Shown here piece by piece: positions 1 to 8,052 of a stretch of 64,000 bases of DNA. Each line of letters starts with the position of its first letter. Position 1 is the stretch's first letter. The position numbers and the translations under genes are program-made. The notes below the pieces were generated by a model. It did no database searches. It saw only the letters and a program-made list of their open reading frames with translations, and had not been told where the DNA came from. This stretch comes from CAIXSC01 sp046349935 (GTDB taxonomy: Bacteria; Planctomycetota; Planctomycetia; Pirellulales; Pirellulaceae), in NCBI GenBank assembly GCA_046349935.1, contig JAXMBK010000003.1:558001-622000 (forward strand), in the 5' to 3' direction.

Positions 1-2242
1 GCGTCACGCTCACGTTATCGATGAACACTTCCGCGTTCGTCGCATTGCCGAACAACCCGGGGCTGCCAGCCAGATTGGGACGCGTATCTTCCATTTCCAC
101 CGTCCACTCGGCCGGCTCCTTTTCATCACGCGGCCAAACTTTGCCGCGTAGCAACGCTTTGCCATCCTTCGTCGAAGCCTGGAACTTGATCGTGTACCAC
201 TTATTCGGCTCCCACTTGAAATCGACGCGTTTGAAATAGCGGTGATCGTGCGACACCCAGCTGGTGAGGAACAACTTCTGCGCCTCGCCTTGCATGTCGA
301 GCGTGTAGCCTTGGGCGATGACGCCCATGTCGGGCATCTTGTCGTTCGCCGCGGCGCCTTTGACGTCGACTTGGATCGTGTAGTTCGACAAGTCGCTTTG
401 ACCGAACCAGCAACGGCTGCGCGTTCCCTTGGGAATCGTGGTGATTTTGACCATCACATTCGACCCGTCGACTTGTCGAGTGACGTGGCGATAGCGGGCT
501 CCGACCCAGGTGATCGGCGCATCGCTGAGCCCTTCGAAGTCGAACTTCCACGGCAGCGACGGCACGATGCGGACGCGCGCCTTGCCCGTCAGCTCGCCCA
601 CTTTGGCCGTGATGAACGCAGCCGTATGCTTGGCGTCCGCGGCCGCTTTGAATTCGCCGCTTTCCGAAATAGCGCCCGGCCCTTCCGCCGTGAACGCTGC
701 AGCCGACTCCTTCAGGAACTGGCCGCGCGAGTTGTACAGCTTCACGGTGAACTTCTGCGTTTCACCGGGCTTCATCAGCACTTCGCAGGGCGTCACTTGG
801 ACTAGCGCCGGCTGGGCGTCTTCGCTTGCCGGCGTTTCCGGCGCCTCTGCAGGAACCGCTTCGGCGCCGGGCTGCTTTGTGGCGTCCGCGAAACAGTACA
901 TGGCTTCCGACGTCTGCACATAGATGCGGCCGTACGAAGCGATCGGCGACGCATTGCACTCTTCGCCCGTTCCAAAATTTCCCTTAGCGGCCACCTTCAC
1001 GCCGGCCTTTTCATCCGGCTTTAAGATCCACCAGCGACCGTTGGCTTCGGTGTAATAAATCTTGCCATCGGCATACAGCGGGCTGGAGCGCCCCATGGTG
1101 CCCAGCGACATCCGCTTGCCGACCTTTTCGCCCGTCTTGGCGTCGACGACCCACAACTTGCCGGCGTCATCGAAGCAATACAGTCGCTCGCCGACCTTGA
1201 GGATGGCCGACTTGCCGATTCCCAACTCTTCGGTCTTCCACAGGCTGCCGGTCTGCGTGATGTTCGGCCCGGCCTTGTTGCCGTCGATCAGCGCCACGGC
1301 GCCCATCGCCGTTCCCGAGATGTTTTCTTCGCTGTGCCCCATGAAAATCTGGCCGTTTTCCGCGATCGGCGCGATATTCAAGCCGCGACGAGAGAATGCA
1401 TACTGCCACAGCGGCTTGCCGGTGCGCGGCTGGAACGCCCACACTTTGCCGTCGCCGCAGCCGATCACGAGCGCTTTCTGCCCCTGCAGAGTCGTGATGA
1501 TCGGCGCACTGTAGGTGGTGTCCTCGGGCAGCGGCGTAGTGCTGTTGAACCACACCGTCTCCCCAGTGAGCTTATTGAACGACAGGAACCGATGCGCGGG
1601 CCGAGCCATTTCGCCCCAACCGATGATCACGGCGCTGACGATCACTTGGTCGTCGAACACGATCGGAAAGTTCGTACGTCCGCCGTAGGTGCTCAACAGC
1701 CCGAACTCCTCGTGCAGCGCTCGCGACCAAACCAGCTTGCCTGATTCGGCGTTCAGACAGGCGAAGTAGCCGCACACGCCCAGCACATAGACGTTGCCGC
1801 TGGCCGGATCGACCACCGCCGACGACCAACCGACGCGCGTGTCGGGCACGTCCGACGACCACACGTTGAACGCGTGCTGCCAGACGATCTGACCCGAGTC
1901 GGCTTCGGCGCACACCAGCCGCTCGCCTTCTTCCTTCGTACCCGGCTTATCGCGAACGATGGTGTACAGCTTTCCCTTGTAGGTCACCGGCGTGCTGCGA
2001 CCGCCGAGTTCCTCGCGCTTCCAAACCAGATTGCTGCCTTCGCCGCCGCGCGGGTCCCATTTGTCGGGCAACCCGGTCTCGCGCGACACGCCGTTTTGTT
2101 CCGGCCCGCGCCAGTAGGTCCAATCAGTGAAGCTGGCTTTCTCCGCGGCGCCGGCGGTCGGCAGCGGTGCTCCCGTTGGCGGCAAAGATCCCGTGAGCGC
2201 CACGATCAGCGTGGCCAGACTGCATAACAACATGGTTCTCAT
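1..2242 (-). CDS. PQQ-binding-like beta-propeller repeat protein, C-terminus cut by window edge
   Basis: The frame is open from the ATG at 2242 down to base 1, so at least 747 residues are present and the stop lies outside the window. The N-terminus (MRTMLLCSLATLIVALTGSL) is a signal peptide. It is followed by a mature start with 'DWTYWRGPEQNGVS', a typical opening of planctomycete PQQ/BamB-like outer-wall propellers. Blade motifs such as 'GKLYTIV', 'ERLVCAEADSGQIVWQ' and 'GNVYVLGVCGYFACLNAESGKLVW' recur. The last part in the window ('NYTIQVDVKG', 'GLFGNATNAEVFIDNVSVT') looks like a beta-sandwich (LamG/DUF1080-like) module. It is probably an exported binding or scaffold protein; the ligand is unknown and PQQ itself is not implied. 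No clear Shine-Dalgarno sequence precedes the start. Confidence 0.85.
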   Translation of the reverse strand, partial: MRTMLLCSLATLIVALTGSLPPTGAPLPTAGAAEKASFTDWTYWRGPEQNGVSRETGLPDKWDPRGGEGSNLVWKREELGGRSTPVTYKGKLYTIVRDKPGTKEEGERLVCAEADSGQIVWQHAFNVWSSDVPDTRVGWSSAVVDPASGNVYVLGVCGYFACLNAESGKLVWSRALHEEFGLLSTYGGRTNFPIVFDDQVIVSAVIIGWGEMARPAHRFLSFNKLTGETVWFNSTTPLPEDTTYSAPIITTLQGQKALVIGCGDGKVWAFQPRTGKPLWQYAFSRRGLNIAPIAENGQIFMGHSEENISGTAMGAVALIDGNKAGPNITQTGSLWKTEELGIGKSAILKVGERLYCFDDAGKLWVVDAKTGEKVGKRMSLGTMGRSSPLYADGKIYYTEANGRWWILKPDEKAGVKVAAKGNFGTGEECNASPIASYGRIYVQTSEAMYCFADATKQPGAEAVPAEAPETPASEDAQPALVQVTPCEVLMKPGETQKFTVKLYNSRGQFLKESAAAFTAEGPGAISESGEFKAAADAKHTAAFITAKVGELTGKARVRIVPSLPWKFDFEGLSDAPITWVGARYRHVTRQVDGSNVMVKITTIPKGTRSRCWFGQSDLSNYTIQVDVKGAAANDKMPDMGVIAQGYTLDMQGEAQKLFLTSWVSHDHRYFKRVDFKWEPNKWYTIKFQASTKDGKALLRGKVWPRDEKEPAEWTVEMEDTRPNLAGSPGLFGNATNAEVFIDNVSVT

Positions 2243-2450
2243 GGCGGATGGGCCGCGACGGATGCCGCGGATCTGTTGAGGTGGGAATGCGAGTCCGAGC
2301 GAGGGTCGGTCGGTCGAATTCGCCGTCGCTGCCGACGGTCGATTTCGCTTGGTCGACGCTTCGCCAATCGTGCGTAGCTTACGACGGTCGGATGGCGGTC
2401 GCAAGCATGGCCCCTGCCCCGCCGCGCGCTGCGCTCACGCGCCGCCCGCA

Positions 2451-2870
2451 TCACGACGCGTCATCAAGCGGCTCATCAAGCGGCTCGTCAAACCACTCGT
2501 CCTGCGGATCGAACTTGGGGAACACCACGATCAGAACTCGCATCTTCCCGAGGGCGCGATGTCGAGTTCCGGGGCGGATGAGGATGCTCATGCCGGGCTT
2601 CACGGGGATGATTTGGTCGTCGAGCTGCATCCGAGCGTCGCTTTGGCATTCGAGAAAGTAATACGTTTCGGTGAGTCGCCGGTGGTAATGCAGGCGGGCG
2701 TCTGCGGCGATTTCCGTGACGTGCATCGTGACCGGAAAGTCGGCGACGTCGGCCCAGGCGCGGCGAGCGGTGCCGCAAGGACAGCGCACGCCCGGAAGTT
2801 GGGCAAAATCAACCAGTTCGTAGGGTCTGCGGGGATTATCGGGGTGGTTCTCGAGCGTCATGAGCGGCAT
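2451..2870 (-). CDS. Small single-domain cupin protein
   Basis: The product is about 139 residues if the start is the ATG at 2870; an in-frame ATG at 2861 is equally possible. The longer frame up to 3020 adds low-quality basic sequence and is not favoured. The core 'VTEIAADARLHYHRRLTETYYFLEC' followed by 'IPVKPGMSILIRPGTRHRALG' gives the two cupin motifs (metal-ligand His-x-His, then Glu, then a late His), so a metal-binding beta-barrel is expected. The substrate cannot be told from sequence. The C-terminus is acidic and repetitive (DEPLDEPLDD), encoded by a 12-bp tandem repeat around 2461-2490. It stands alone, with no operon partner. Confidence 0.75.
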   Translation of the reverse strand: MPLMTLENHPDNPRRPYELVDFAQLPGVRCPCGTARRAWADVADFPVTMHVTEIAADARLHYHRRLTETYYFLECQSDARMQLDDQIIPVKPGMSILIRPGTRHRALGKMRVLIVVFPKFDPQDEWFDEPLDEPLDDAS

Positions 2871-3268
2871 TTTACGGGTCCCGGCGGCTTCAAAACAACC
2901 GCGCCGCGTCGCCATTCCGCGATGTCGGAAAAAACCTTTCCGCAGTTTTGACTCGCCCTGCTTCGCGGACCGGCACAGCTTGCCGCGGCGCGAGTCGCGG
3001 CGTCCGCAGCGACTTGGCAAAGTTTGCCGATGCGCGAACTAGAAGGGGCGTTTGGAGGCGTTTTTCGCACGCTACAACCGGCAAAGTTTCACCAGCTTCC
3101 AAGCCCCTCAAAGTTTCCCTGACCGTCGTCGTAAATCGTGTCCTGAAAAACGGTTTCGAGCATTCAAGGCCCCACGATCGGCACGCCGATATCGTAGTTG
3201 TCACTGGACGCGAACATGTGCCCCTCGGGGCACCGACCCAGCGCGTTGGAATCCGGAGCGGACATACA

Positions 3269-3289
3269 TCGAGTCAAGGATTGACTCGA
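3269..3289. promoter_or_regulatory. Perfect inverted repeat upstream of the Cys-rich gene
   Basis: TCGAGTCAA, a 3-nt spacer and TTGACTCGA form a perfect 9-bp inverted repeat about 210 bp before the start at 3499. There is no T-run, so it is more likely a protein-binding site or a DNA hairpin than a terminator. Apart from this and short CAAAGTTT motifs (near 3027, 3081, 3110), the stretch 2871-3498 shows no gene. Confidence 0.35.
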
Positions 3290-3498
3290 CCGGACCTAAC
3301 GCGGGCACACGTGTGAACTGCGGGCAAACGACCCACCTTTCCCGCACTGGCTCTCTCTCATAGACCCGATTCGAATCGACGATCACCATCGTCGCCCCTC
3401 GAGGAAGGTTGAGAGCGGCAAGCTACCGACCTGCCCGGCGATCACCTCGTCGTGAGCAAGTAGCCAGACCCAGTTCCATCAATAGGAGATGTGGCTCG

Positions 3499-4248
3499 AT
3501 GAAGTGGAACATTTTTGTCGGTACGCTGGTACTCGGCCTCGGCCTCTGTACTCAAAGCTTTGGATTCGACCTGCTCGATCGTATGCTGGGCGGCAGCGGC
3601 TGCGGCTGCGACAGCGGTGCGAAGAGCTGCTGCACCGCTGGCCCGTCTTGTGCGGCGCCGGCTGGTTGTGCGGCGAAGCCCAGCTGCGGCTGCGATACGG
3701 CACCCCGCTGCTGTGCGAAGAAATCGTGCGATCCCTGCGGTGCGAAGCGCTGCTGCCATCGCAAGAGCTGCTGCAAGTCGGCTTGCGACAAGGGCTGTGC
3801 GAACGGCTGTGCGAACAAGGGTTGTGCGGCTCCGGCCCCGACCTGCGAAGCCAAGGCGCCGACCTGTGCGGCTGCGGCTCCGACCTGCGAAGCCAAGGCT
3901 CCGAGCTGCGGCTGCGAAAAGTCGGCCTGCCACAAGTGCAGCAAGTGCGAACCGGTTTGCCGTAAGGGCCTGCTCGACCGCCTCTTCTCGTGCAAGAGCT
4001 GCAAGCCTTCTTGCTGCGATAAGGGCTGTGCGAACAAGGGCTGTGCGGCTCCGGCTCCGACCTGCGAAGCGAAGGGCCCGACCTGCGCCGCTCCGGCTCC
4101 GACCTGCGGCTGCGAAGGCGGCAAGGCCCCGGTGAAGGCGGAAGGCGACACCACGCCTCCCCCGCCGGCCCCGGTGGTTGATCCTTCGGCTTACATTCAG
4201 TCCACCCAACGTCGAGTCGTTCAAGCGAGCACGAGCTTGGTCCGCTAA
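3499..4248 (+). CDS. Secreted cysteine-rich repeat protein
   Basis: The start at 3499 is set by AGGAGA nine bases upstream and by the signal peptide that follows (MKWNIFVGTLVLGLGLCTQS). The 249-residue product holds about 40 cysteines (16 percent), mostly as CC, CGC, KGC and PTC units. Two internal blocks are near-duplicates: 'DKGCANKGCAAPAPTCEAK' occurs twice with variants, and 'APTCEAK/APTCAA' units recur. 'KGLLDRLFSCK' echoes 'FDLLDRMLGG' near the N-terminus. The C-terminus is Cys-free and Pro-rich and ends 'STQRRVVQASTSLVR'. It is presumably a disulfide-linked structural or cell-wall protein, or possibly a metal-binding one. It is monocistronic, with a strong terminator after it. Its repetitive codons open several other frames on both strands, which are spurious. 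Confidence 0.85.
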   Translation: MKWNIFVGTLVLGLGLCTQSFGFDLLDRMLGGSGCGCDSGAKSCCTAGPSCAAPAGCAAKPSCGCDTAPRCCAKKSCDPCGAKRCCHRKSCCKSACDKGCANGCANKGCAAPAPTCEAKAPTCAAAAPTCEAKAPSCGCEKSACHKCSKCEPVCRKGLLDRLFSCKSCKPSCCDKGCANKGCAAPAPTCEAKGPTCAAPAPTCGCEGGKAPVKAEGDTTPPPPAPVVDPSAYIQSTQRRVVQASTSLVR

Positions 4249-4280
4249 GCAAGTGTGAAGCCTCAAGGCTACGACGCAAG

Positions 4281-4314
4281 GCCTGCCGGAGCTTCGGTTC
4301 CGGCAGGCTTTTTT
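4281..4314 (+). terminator. Rho-independent terminator of the Cys-rich gene
   Basis: A perfect 10-bp stem (GCCTGCCGGA / TCCGGCAGGC) closes an 8-nt loop and is followed at once by six T residues, 33 bp after the stop at 4248. This is the clearest intrinsic terminator in the window and suggests a strongly expressed monocistronic transcript. Confidence 0.9.
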
Positions 4315-4360
4315 CGTTTCTACGCAACTCGCGCGACGCCCAACGCGCGCTCCTCGCCGC

Positions 4361-4591
4361 CTAGAACTGGGCCGGCTTCTCGCTCGCCTCCAGCCGCTGG
4401 CGAACCCCTTTGCGAAGACTTCCCAGCAGCAACGTTCCCAGAGCCAACAGGATCTCGTCGGCTACCGGGATAAAGTCGGGCACGCACAAGTCGACGACGA
4501 ACAACGTCGCCGTCAGAAAGAACAGCGTCGGAAAACGCAGCCCCGCCGCAAACTCCTTCACCGTCGCCGCCAAACCGCGCGTTTCCGACAT
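4361..4591 (-). CDS. Small membrane protein, unknown function
   Basis: The product has 76 residues. A polar N-terminus (MSETRGLAATVKEFAAGLRFP) is followed by one or two hydrophobic segments, 'LFFLTATLFVVDLCVPDFIP' and 'ILLALGTLLLGSL', and then a basic tail 'RKGVRQRLEASEKPAQF'. This organisation resembles small bacterial inner-membrane proteins of the DUF6116 kind; that assignment is from memory and weak. It lies tail-to-tail with the Cys-rich gene, whose terminator separates them. Confidence 0.65.
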   Translation of the reverse strand: MSETRGLAATVKEFAAGLRFPTLFFLTATLFVVDLCVPDFIPVADEILLALGTLLLGSLRKGVRQRLEASEKPAQF

Positions 4592-4701
4592 CGCTCTGCG
4601 TCCCCGCTGAAATCCGCCCGCCGACGTGCGAAACCCATTCGGCCGTTCGACGGACGTGAATAGCCTAACCGCTATTCGTCGCGCTGTCCCAGCGTCTTGC
4701 C

Positions 4702-5403
4702 CTAGATCTCAAGCGGCTCCGCCGACTTCCACCGGCGTGCGGGTCCGCGGGCCAACGAACCGTGGTCGAGCGTCCAGTCGCGGAACTCCCGTTCCAACCA
4801 GCTGCGATACTCGGTTTCCGAGAACAACTGCGTCCCCAAAGCCAAGTACTCGGGCAAGGTCGACTTGGGAACCTGTTGCGACGCCCAACTCGCCGCCTGC
4901 AACTCCCCCGCCTCGCAGTTCGCCGCCCGTCCAAACTGATACGGCAGCCACGCGGAACCGACCGTGTTCGGCGTCATGACCAACAGCAAATGAGTGGCGT
5001 TGAGCATCCCCATCTCGATGATCGACGCCACCGCCAGGGACGTTTGCGCCAGCGAGAGAGGCCCGGCGCCGACGTGCGACTGCAGCGGCTGGAGGTTCGG
5101 GTTCACGACGTCCAACCAGACTTCGAAACCAGCCTGATCGGCCAACCACGACAACCGCAAAGCGTTCTGCAAATCGCACTTGCGGTGGGCGACATAGAGC
5201 ACCGGCCGTGCGTCGGCCGCTCGACCTGGACGATCTTTCGGCGACGGCAATTCCGCGCCGCACCACCCCGTCCCTTCGGATTGCAGCTCCCAGTGCGTCC
5301 CGCCGACGACCTCGGTCGGGAAACGCTCGACCCAGGGCCGGTTTTCGTAGTCGCGATAGTCGTAAAGACACATATCCCGAGCCCAAGACGCCTCATCTGT
5401 CAC
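4702..5403 (-). CDS. TIR-like domain protein with a Gln in place of the usual catalytic Glu
   Basis: The product is 233 residues if the GTG at 5403 is used (GAGGA lies just upstream); an in-frame ATG is at 5373. The central region fits a TIR/SEFIR-like flavodoxin fold: strand A 'PVLYVAHRKCD' (67-77), helix A 'LQNALRLSWLADQAGFEVWLDV', and later 'ATHLLLVMTPNTVGSAWLPYQFGRA' (136-160). In NAD-cleaving TIR domains a Glu lies four residues after the conserved Trp; here W152 is followed by Gln156, so NADase activity may be lost. The N-terminal 60 residues are unassigned. No obvious defence partner lies next to it. Function: possible signalling or scaffold domain. Confidence 0.6.
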   Translation of the reverse strand: MTDEASWARDMCLYDYRDYENRPWVERFPTEVVGGTHWELQSEGTGWCGAELPSPKDRPGRAADARPVLYVAHRKCDLQNALRLSWLADQAGFEVWLDVVNPNLQPLQSHVGAGPLSLAQTSLAVASIIEMGMLNATHLLLVMTPNTVGSAWLPYQFGRAANCEAGELQAASWASQQVPKSTLPEYLALGTQLFSETEYRSWLEREFRDWTLDHGSLARGPARRWKSAEPLEI

Positions 5404-5487
5404 GGAGTCCTCATCGCTAAGCCAACCCTATCCCCTGAAACAAGGGTCGTCAAATTCGCGCCTGGCGAGATTTTTCCGCAAGGCTGC

Positions 5488-5493
5488 TACAAT
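5488..5493 (+). promoter_or_regulatory. Candidate -10 element before the MFS gene
   Basis: TGCTACAAT lies 74 bp before the ATG at 5568, in an otherwise GC-rich stretch. No convincing -35 box is visible. Similar TA-A-T hexamers precede other genes in the window (31665, 34401, 51582). Confidence 0.3.
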
Positions 5494-5567
5494 CGCCCCG
5501 CTCGCACTCTCCCCCTCCACTCGCCGCTCTGCTTTTTCCCCACCCCCCAACCGAGTACCGTGCTTGC

Positions 5568-6938
5568 ATGAATCCCGCTGAAAAACCAACGATCGTGCGC
5601 CACTGGGTGATGGTCTATCTGGGCGTGCTGGCGTTCCTCACCTATTTCGACCGCATCTGCATTTCGCGGGCTCAGGCGGCCATCAGCGCCGACCTGTCGA
5701 TCACAACCGAACAGATGGGCATCATCATGGGCGCCTTCTGGTTCGCCTATGCCATTTTCGAACTTCCGGCCGGCTGGATGGGCGACCGCTACGGAGCGCG
5801 CATCACCCTCACGCGCATCGTGCTTGCGTGGTCGGTCTTCACGGCCCTTTCGGGCGTCGCCACCGGCTTTTGGTCGCTGCTGATCTATCGCTTCGTGTTC
5901 GGCATCGGCGAAGCGGGCGCCTTCCCCAACATGGCCCGCATCCAATCTCAATGGCTGCCGATTTCCTCGCGTCCTCGAGCCGGCGGACTGCTGTGGATGC
6001 TCGCTCGCTGGGGCGGCGCCTTCTCGATCCCTCTGTTCGGCCTCATGATGGCCGGCTTCGGCTCGGAATCCTTCCGCTCGACCGTCGGCGGCATCCCTGG
6101 GCTTGGCTGGCTTGCAAACTACGAACCCTGGCGCATCAGCTTCTGGGCCGCCGGGTTGCTCGGCGCCGTCTGGTGCATCGCGTTCTACTCTTGGTTCCGC
6201 GACGATCCGGCCGAAAAGAAGTCGGTCAACCAGGCCGAACTGGCGCTCATCACGCACGGAACTCGTCGCGGCGCCGCGAAAGCCGGACACGGCATGCCCT
6301 CCCATCTCTGGAAGCATCTGCTCACCAACCGCAGCCTCATCGCCCTGGGAGTCCTCTATCTGTGCGGCAGCTTCGGCTGGTCGTTCTTCGCCAGTTGGAT
6401 GCCCAAGTACTTCAAGGAAGTGCAAAACCTCGAATACAACGAATCGCAATGGATGGCGGCCGCGCCGCTGTTCTGCGGCGGCATCTCCTGCATCGTGGGC
6501 GGCATCCTGTGCAACATCACCGTCGCGCGTCTGCAAAACAAGTGGCTCGCCCGCGCCTTGTTTCCCATCTGCGGCTACACCACCGCCGCCCTCTGCATGC
6601 TCCGCATCCCTTATGTCAATTCCTCCACGGAAGCGATCGTCCTCCTGTGCATCGCCGAGGCGGCTCACGACTTCGGTCAAGGCGCCAACTGGTCGACCAT
6701 CGTCGACATCGGCGGCAATTACTCGGGCGTCGCCGCAGGCTTGATCAACACCATCGGCAACATGGGCAACGCGTTCCAACCGTACATCGGCGCCCGCATC
6801 ATCGCCTCGTACAGCTGGAAGACCATGTTCATGGTCTACGCTTGCGCCTTCATTCTCGCCGCCTGCATGTGGTTGTTCGTCACCCCCACGCGCAAGTTTT
6901 ATCCCGAGTCGGAAGACGCGCAGGCCGAACCGGCGTAA
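5568..6938 (+). CDS. MFS transporter, anion:cation symporter (ACS) type
   Basis: The 456-residue protein has about 12 hydrophobic segments. The first reads 'VMVYLGVLAFLTYFDRICISRAQ', and the signature region 'YAIFELPAGWMGDRYGARITLTR' matches loop 2-3 of the major facilitator superfamily. 'FGIGEAGAFPNMARIQSQWLP' is typical of the ACS family (glucarate, galactonate, hexuronate and similar organic anions). It should import a small organic acid by proton symport at the inner membrane. The substrate is not determined. It sits 64 bp upstream of an aldo/keto reductase on the same strand, so a shared catabolic role is plausible. A long antisense frame (5487-6779) is a shadow. Confidence 0.88.
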   Translation: MNPAEKPTIVRHWVMVYLGVLAFLTYFDRICISRAQAAISADLSITTEQMGIIMGAFWFAYAIFELPAGWMGDRYGARITLTRIVLAWSVFTALSGVATGFWSLLIYRFVFGIGEAGAFPNMARIQSQWLPISSRPRAGGLLWMLARWGGAFSIPLFGLMMAGFGSESFRSTVGGIPGLGWLANYEPWRISFWAAGLLGAVWCIAFYSWFRDDPAEKKSVNQAELALITHGTRRGAAKAGHGMPSHLWKHLLTNRSLIALGVLYLCGSFGWSFFASWMPKYFKEVQNLEYNESQWMAAAPLFCGGISCIVGGILCNITVARLQNKWLARALFPICGYTTAALCMLRIPYVNSSTEAIVLLCIAEAAHDFGQGANWSTIVDIGGNYSGVAAGLINTIGNMGNAFQPYIGARIIASYSWKTMFMVYACAFILAACMWLFVTPTRKFYPESEDAQAEPA

Positions 6939-7002
6939 CCTGCGCCGCGCCTCGCATCGCGTTTTCCTCCTCTACCTCTCTCGCCGTTCGATATTCACCG
7001 TC

Positions 7003-8022
7003 ATGAAACGTCGCCGCATCGGCCGCACGAGTCTCGTCGTCTCCGAAATCTGCCTCGGCACCATGACCTTCGGGTCGACGTGCGACGAGGCCGAGTCCTT
7101 CCGCATCCTCGACCGAGCCTACGACGCCGGGGTCGACTTTTTCGATACGGCCGAGATCTACCCTGTTCCGCCCGATGCCAAATGGGTTCATCGCTCCGAG
7201 GAAATCCTCGGCAAGTGGCTCCGCACCAAACCACGCGACTCGGTCTACATCGCCACCAAGTTCTGCGGCCCCGGCCATGGCTGGTTCATTCCGCCTGTGC
7301 GCGAAGGCCGCACCGGGCTTGATCGACATCACATCCGTCGCGCGATCGAGGGCAGCCTGCGGCGGCTCGGGACCGATTGGATCGATCTGTACCAAACGCA
7401 TTGGCCCGATCACGACTTTCCCTACGAACCGACGCTCGGCGCTCTCCATGAATGCGTGGTCGCCGGCAAGACGCGCTGCCTCGGCTCCAGCAACGAGACC
7501 TCGTGGGGCGCCATGAAGGCGCTCGCCGTCGCCGAACGCAACGGCTGGTCTCGCTACGAGTCGATTCAGAACAACTACAGCATCGTCCATCGCCGTTTCG
7601 AAGACGAACTCGCGGAAGTCTGTCGCCGCGAAGGCGTGAGCCTTCTCCCTTACTCGCCGCTCGCCGGCGGCGTGCTCACCGGCAAGTACAACGCCGACGA
7701 ACCGCCCGCCGACGCCCGCTTCTCGCTCTACGCCCGCACGGGCGGAGAACGTCAAAAGGCGATGGCCAAGCGATTCGTCAACGAGAAGAGCCTCGCGACG
7801 ACCCGCGAGTTGCTCGAATTGGCCCGCGACGCGGGCTGGCATCCCGCCGCGCTGGCCGTTGCGTGGAGCAAGCGGCACGACTACGTCGCTTCGACCATCA
7901 TCGGCGCCAACACAGTCGCTCAACTTGAGGATTGCCTCGGCGCCGTCGATCGCGAGTTGCCGGGCGAACTGGTCGCCAAGATCGACGCCCTCTCCGCCAA
8001 GTACCCCTACCCGCTCGGCTGA
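7003..8022 (+). CDS. Aldo/keto reductase
   Basis: The 339-residue protein carries the full AKR tetrad: Asp and Tyr in 'FFDTAEIYP', Lys in 'YIATKFCGPG', His in 'YQTHWPDHD'. The N-terminus 'MKRRRIGRTSLVVSEICLGTMTFGS' is the usual first strand of Tas/YghZ-like members, which are NADPH-dependent. The region 'YSPLAGGVLTGKYN' and the late 'STIIGANTVAQLEDCLGA' (cofactor-binding) are also present. It reduces an aldehyde or ketone (or runs in reverse) in the cytoplasm; the substrate is unknown. It lies between a transporter and an AspA-like hydrolase, all on the plus strand, and is likely co-transcribed with them. Confidence 0.9.
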   Translation: MKRRRIGRTSLVVSEICLGTMTFGSTCDEAESFRILDRAYDAGVDFFDTAEIYPVPPDAKWVHRSEEILGKWLRTKPRDSVYIATKFCGPGHGWFIPPVREGRTGLDRHHIRRAIEGSLRRLGTDWIDLYQTHWPDHDFPYEPTLGALHECVVAGKTRCLGSSNETSWGAMKALAVAERNGWSRYESIQNNYSIVHRRFEDELAEVCRREGVSLLPYSPLAGGVLTGKYNADEPPADARFSLYARTGGERQKAMAKRFVNEKSLATTRELLELARDAGWHPAALAVAWSKRHDYVASTIIGANTVAQLEDCLGAVDRELPGELVAKIDALSAKYPYPLG

Positions 8023-8052
8023 ACCGCCGACGGCCGATGTCAGGTGCGAGTC

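Noticed and set aside
3442..4327. Long overlapping frames on both strands across the Cys-rich gene (for example 3442-4266, 3479-4327, 3515-4135, 3552-4154)
   Set aside because: They arise from the repetitive GC-rich codons of the real gene; they lack signal peptides, ribosome-binding sites and sensible composition.
5487..6779. 430-codon minus-strand frame antisense to the MFS gene
   Set aside because: Glu/Ala/Gly-rich shadow with no domain; the transporter is clear.
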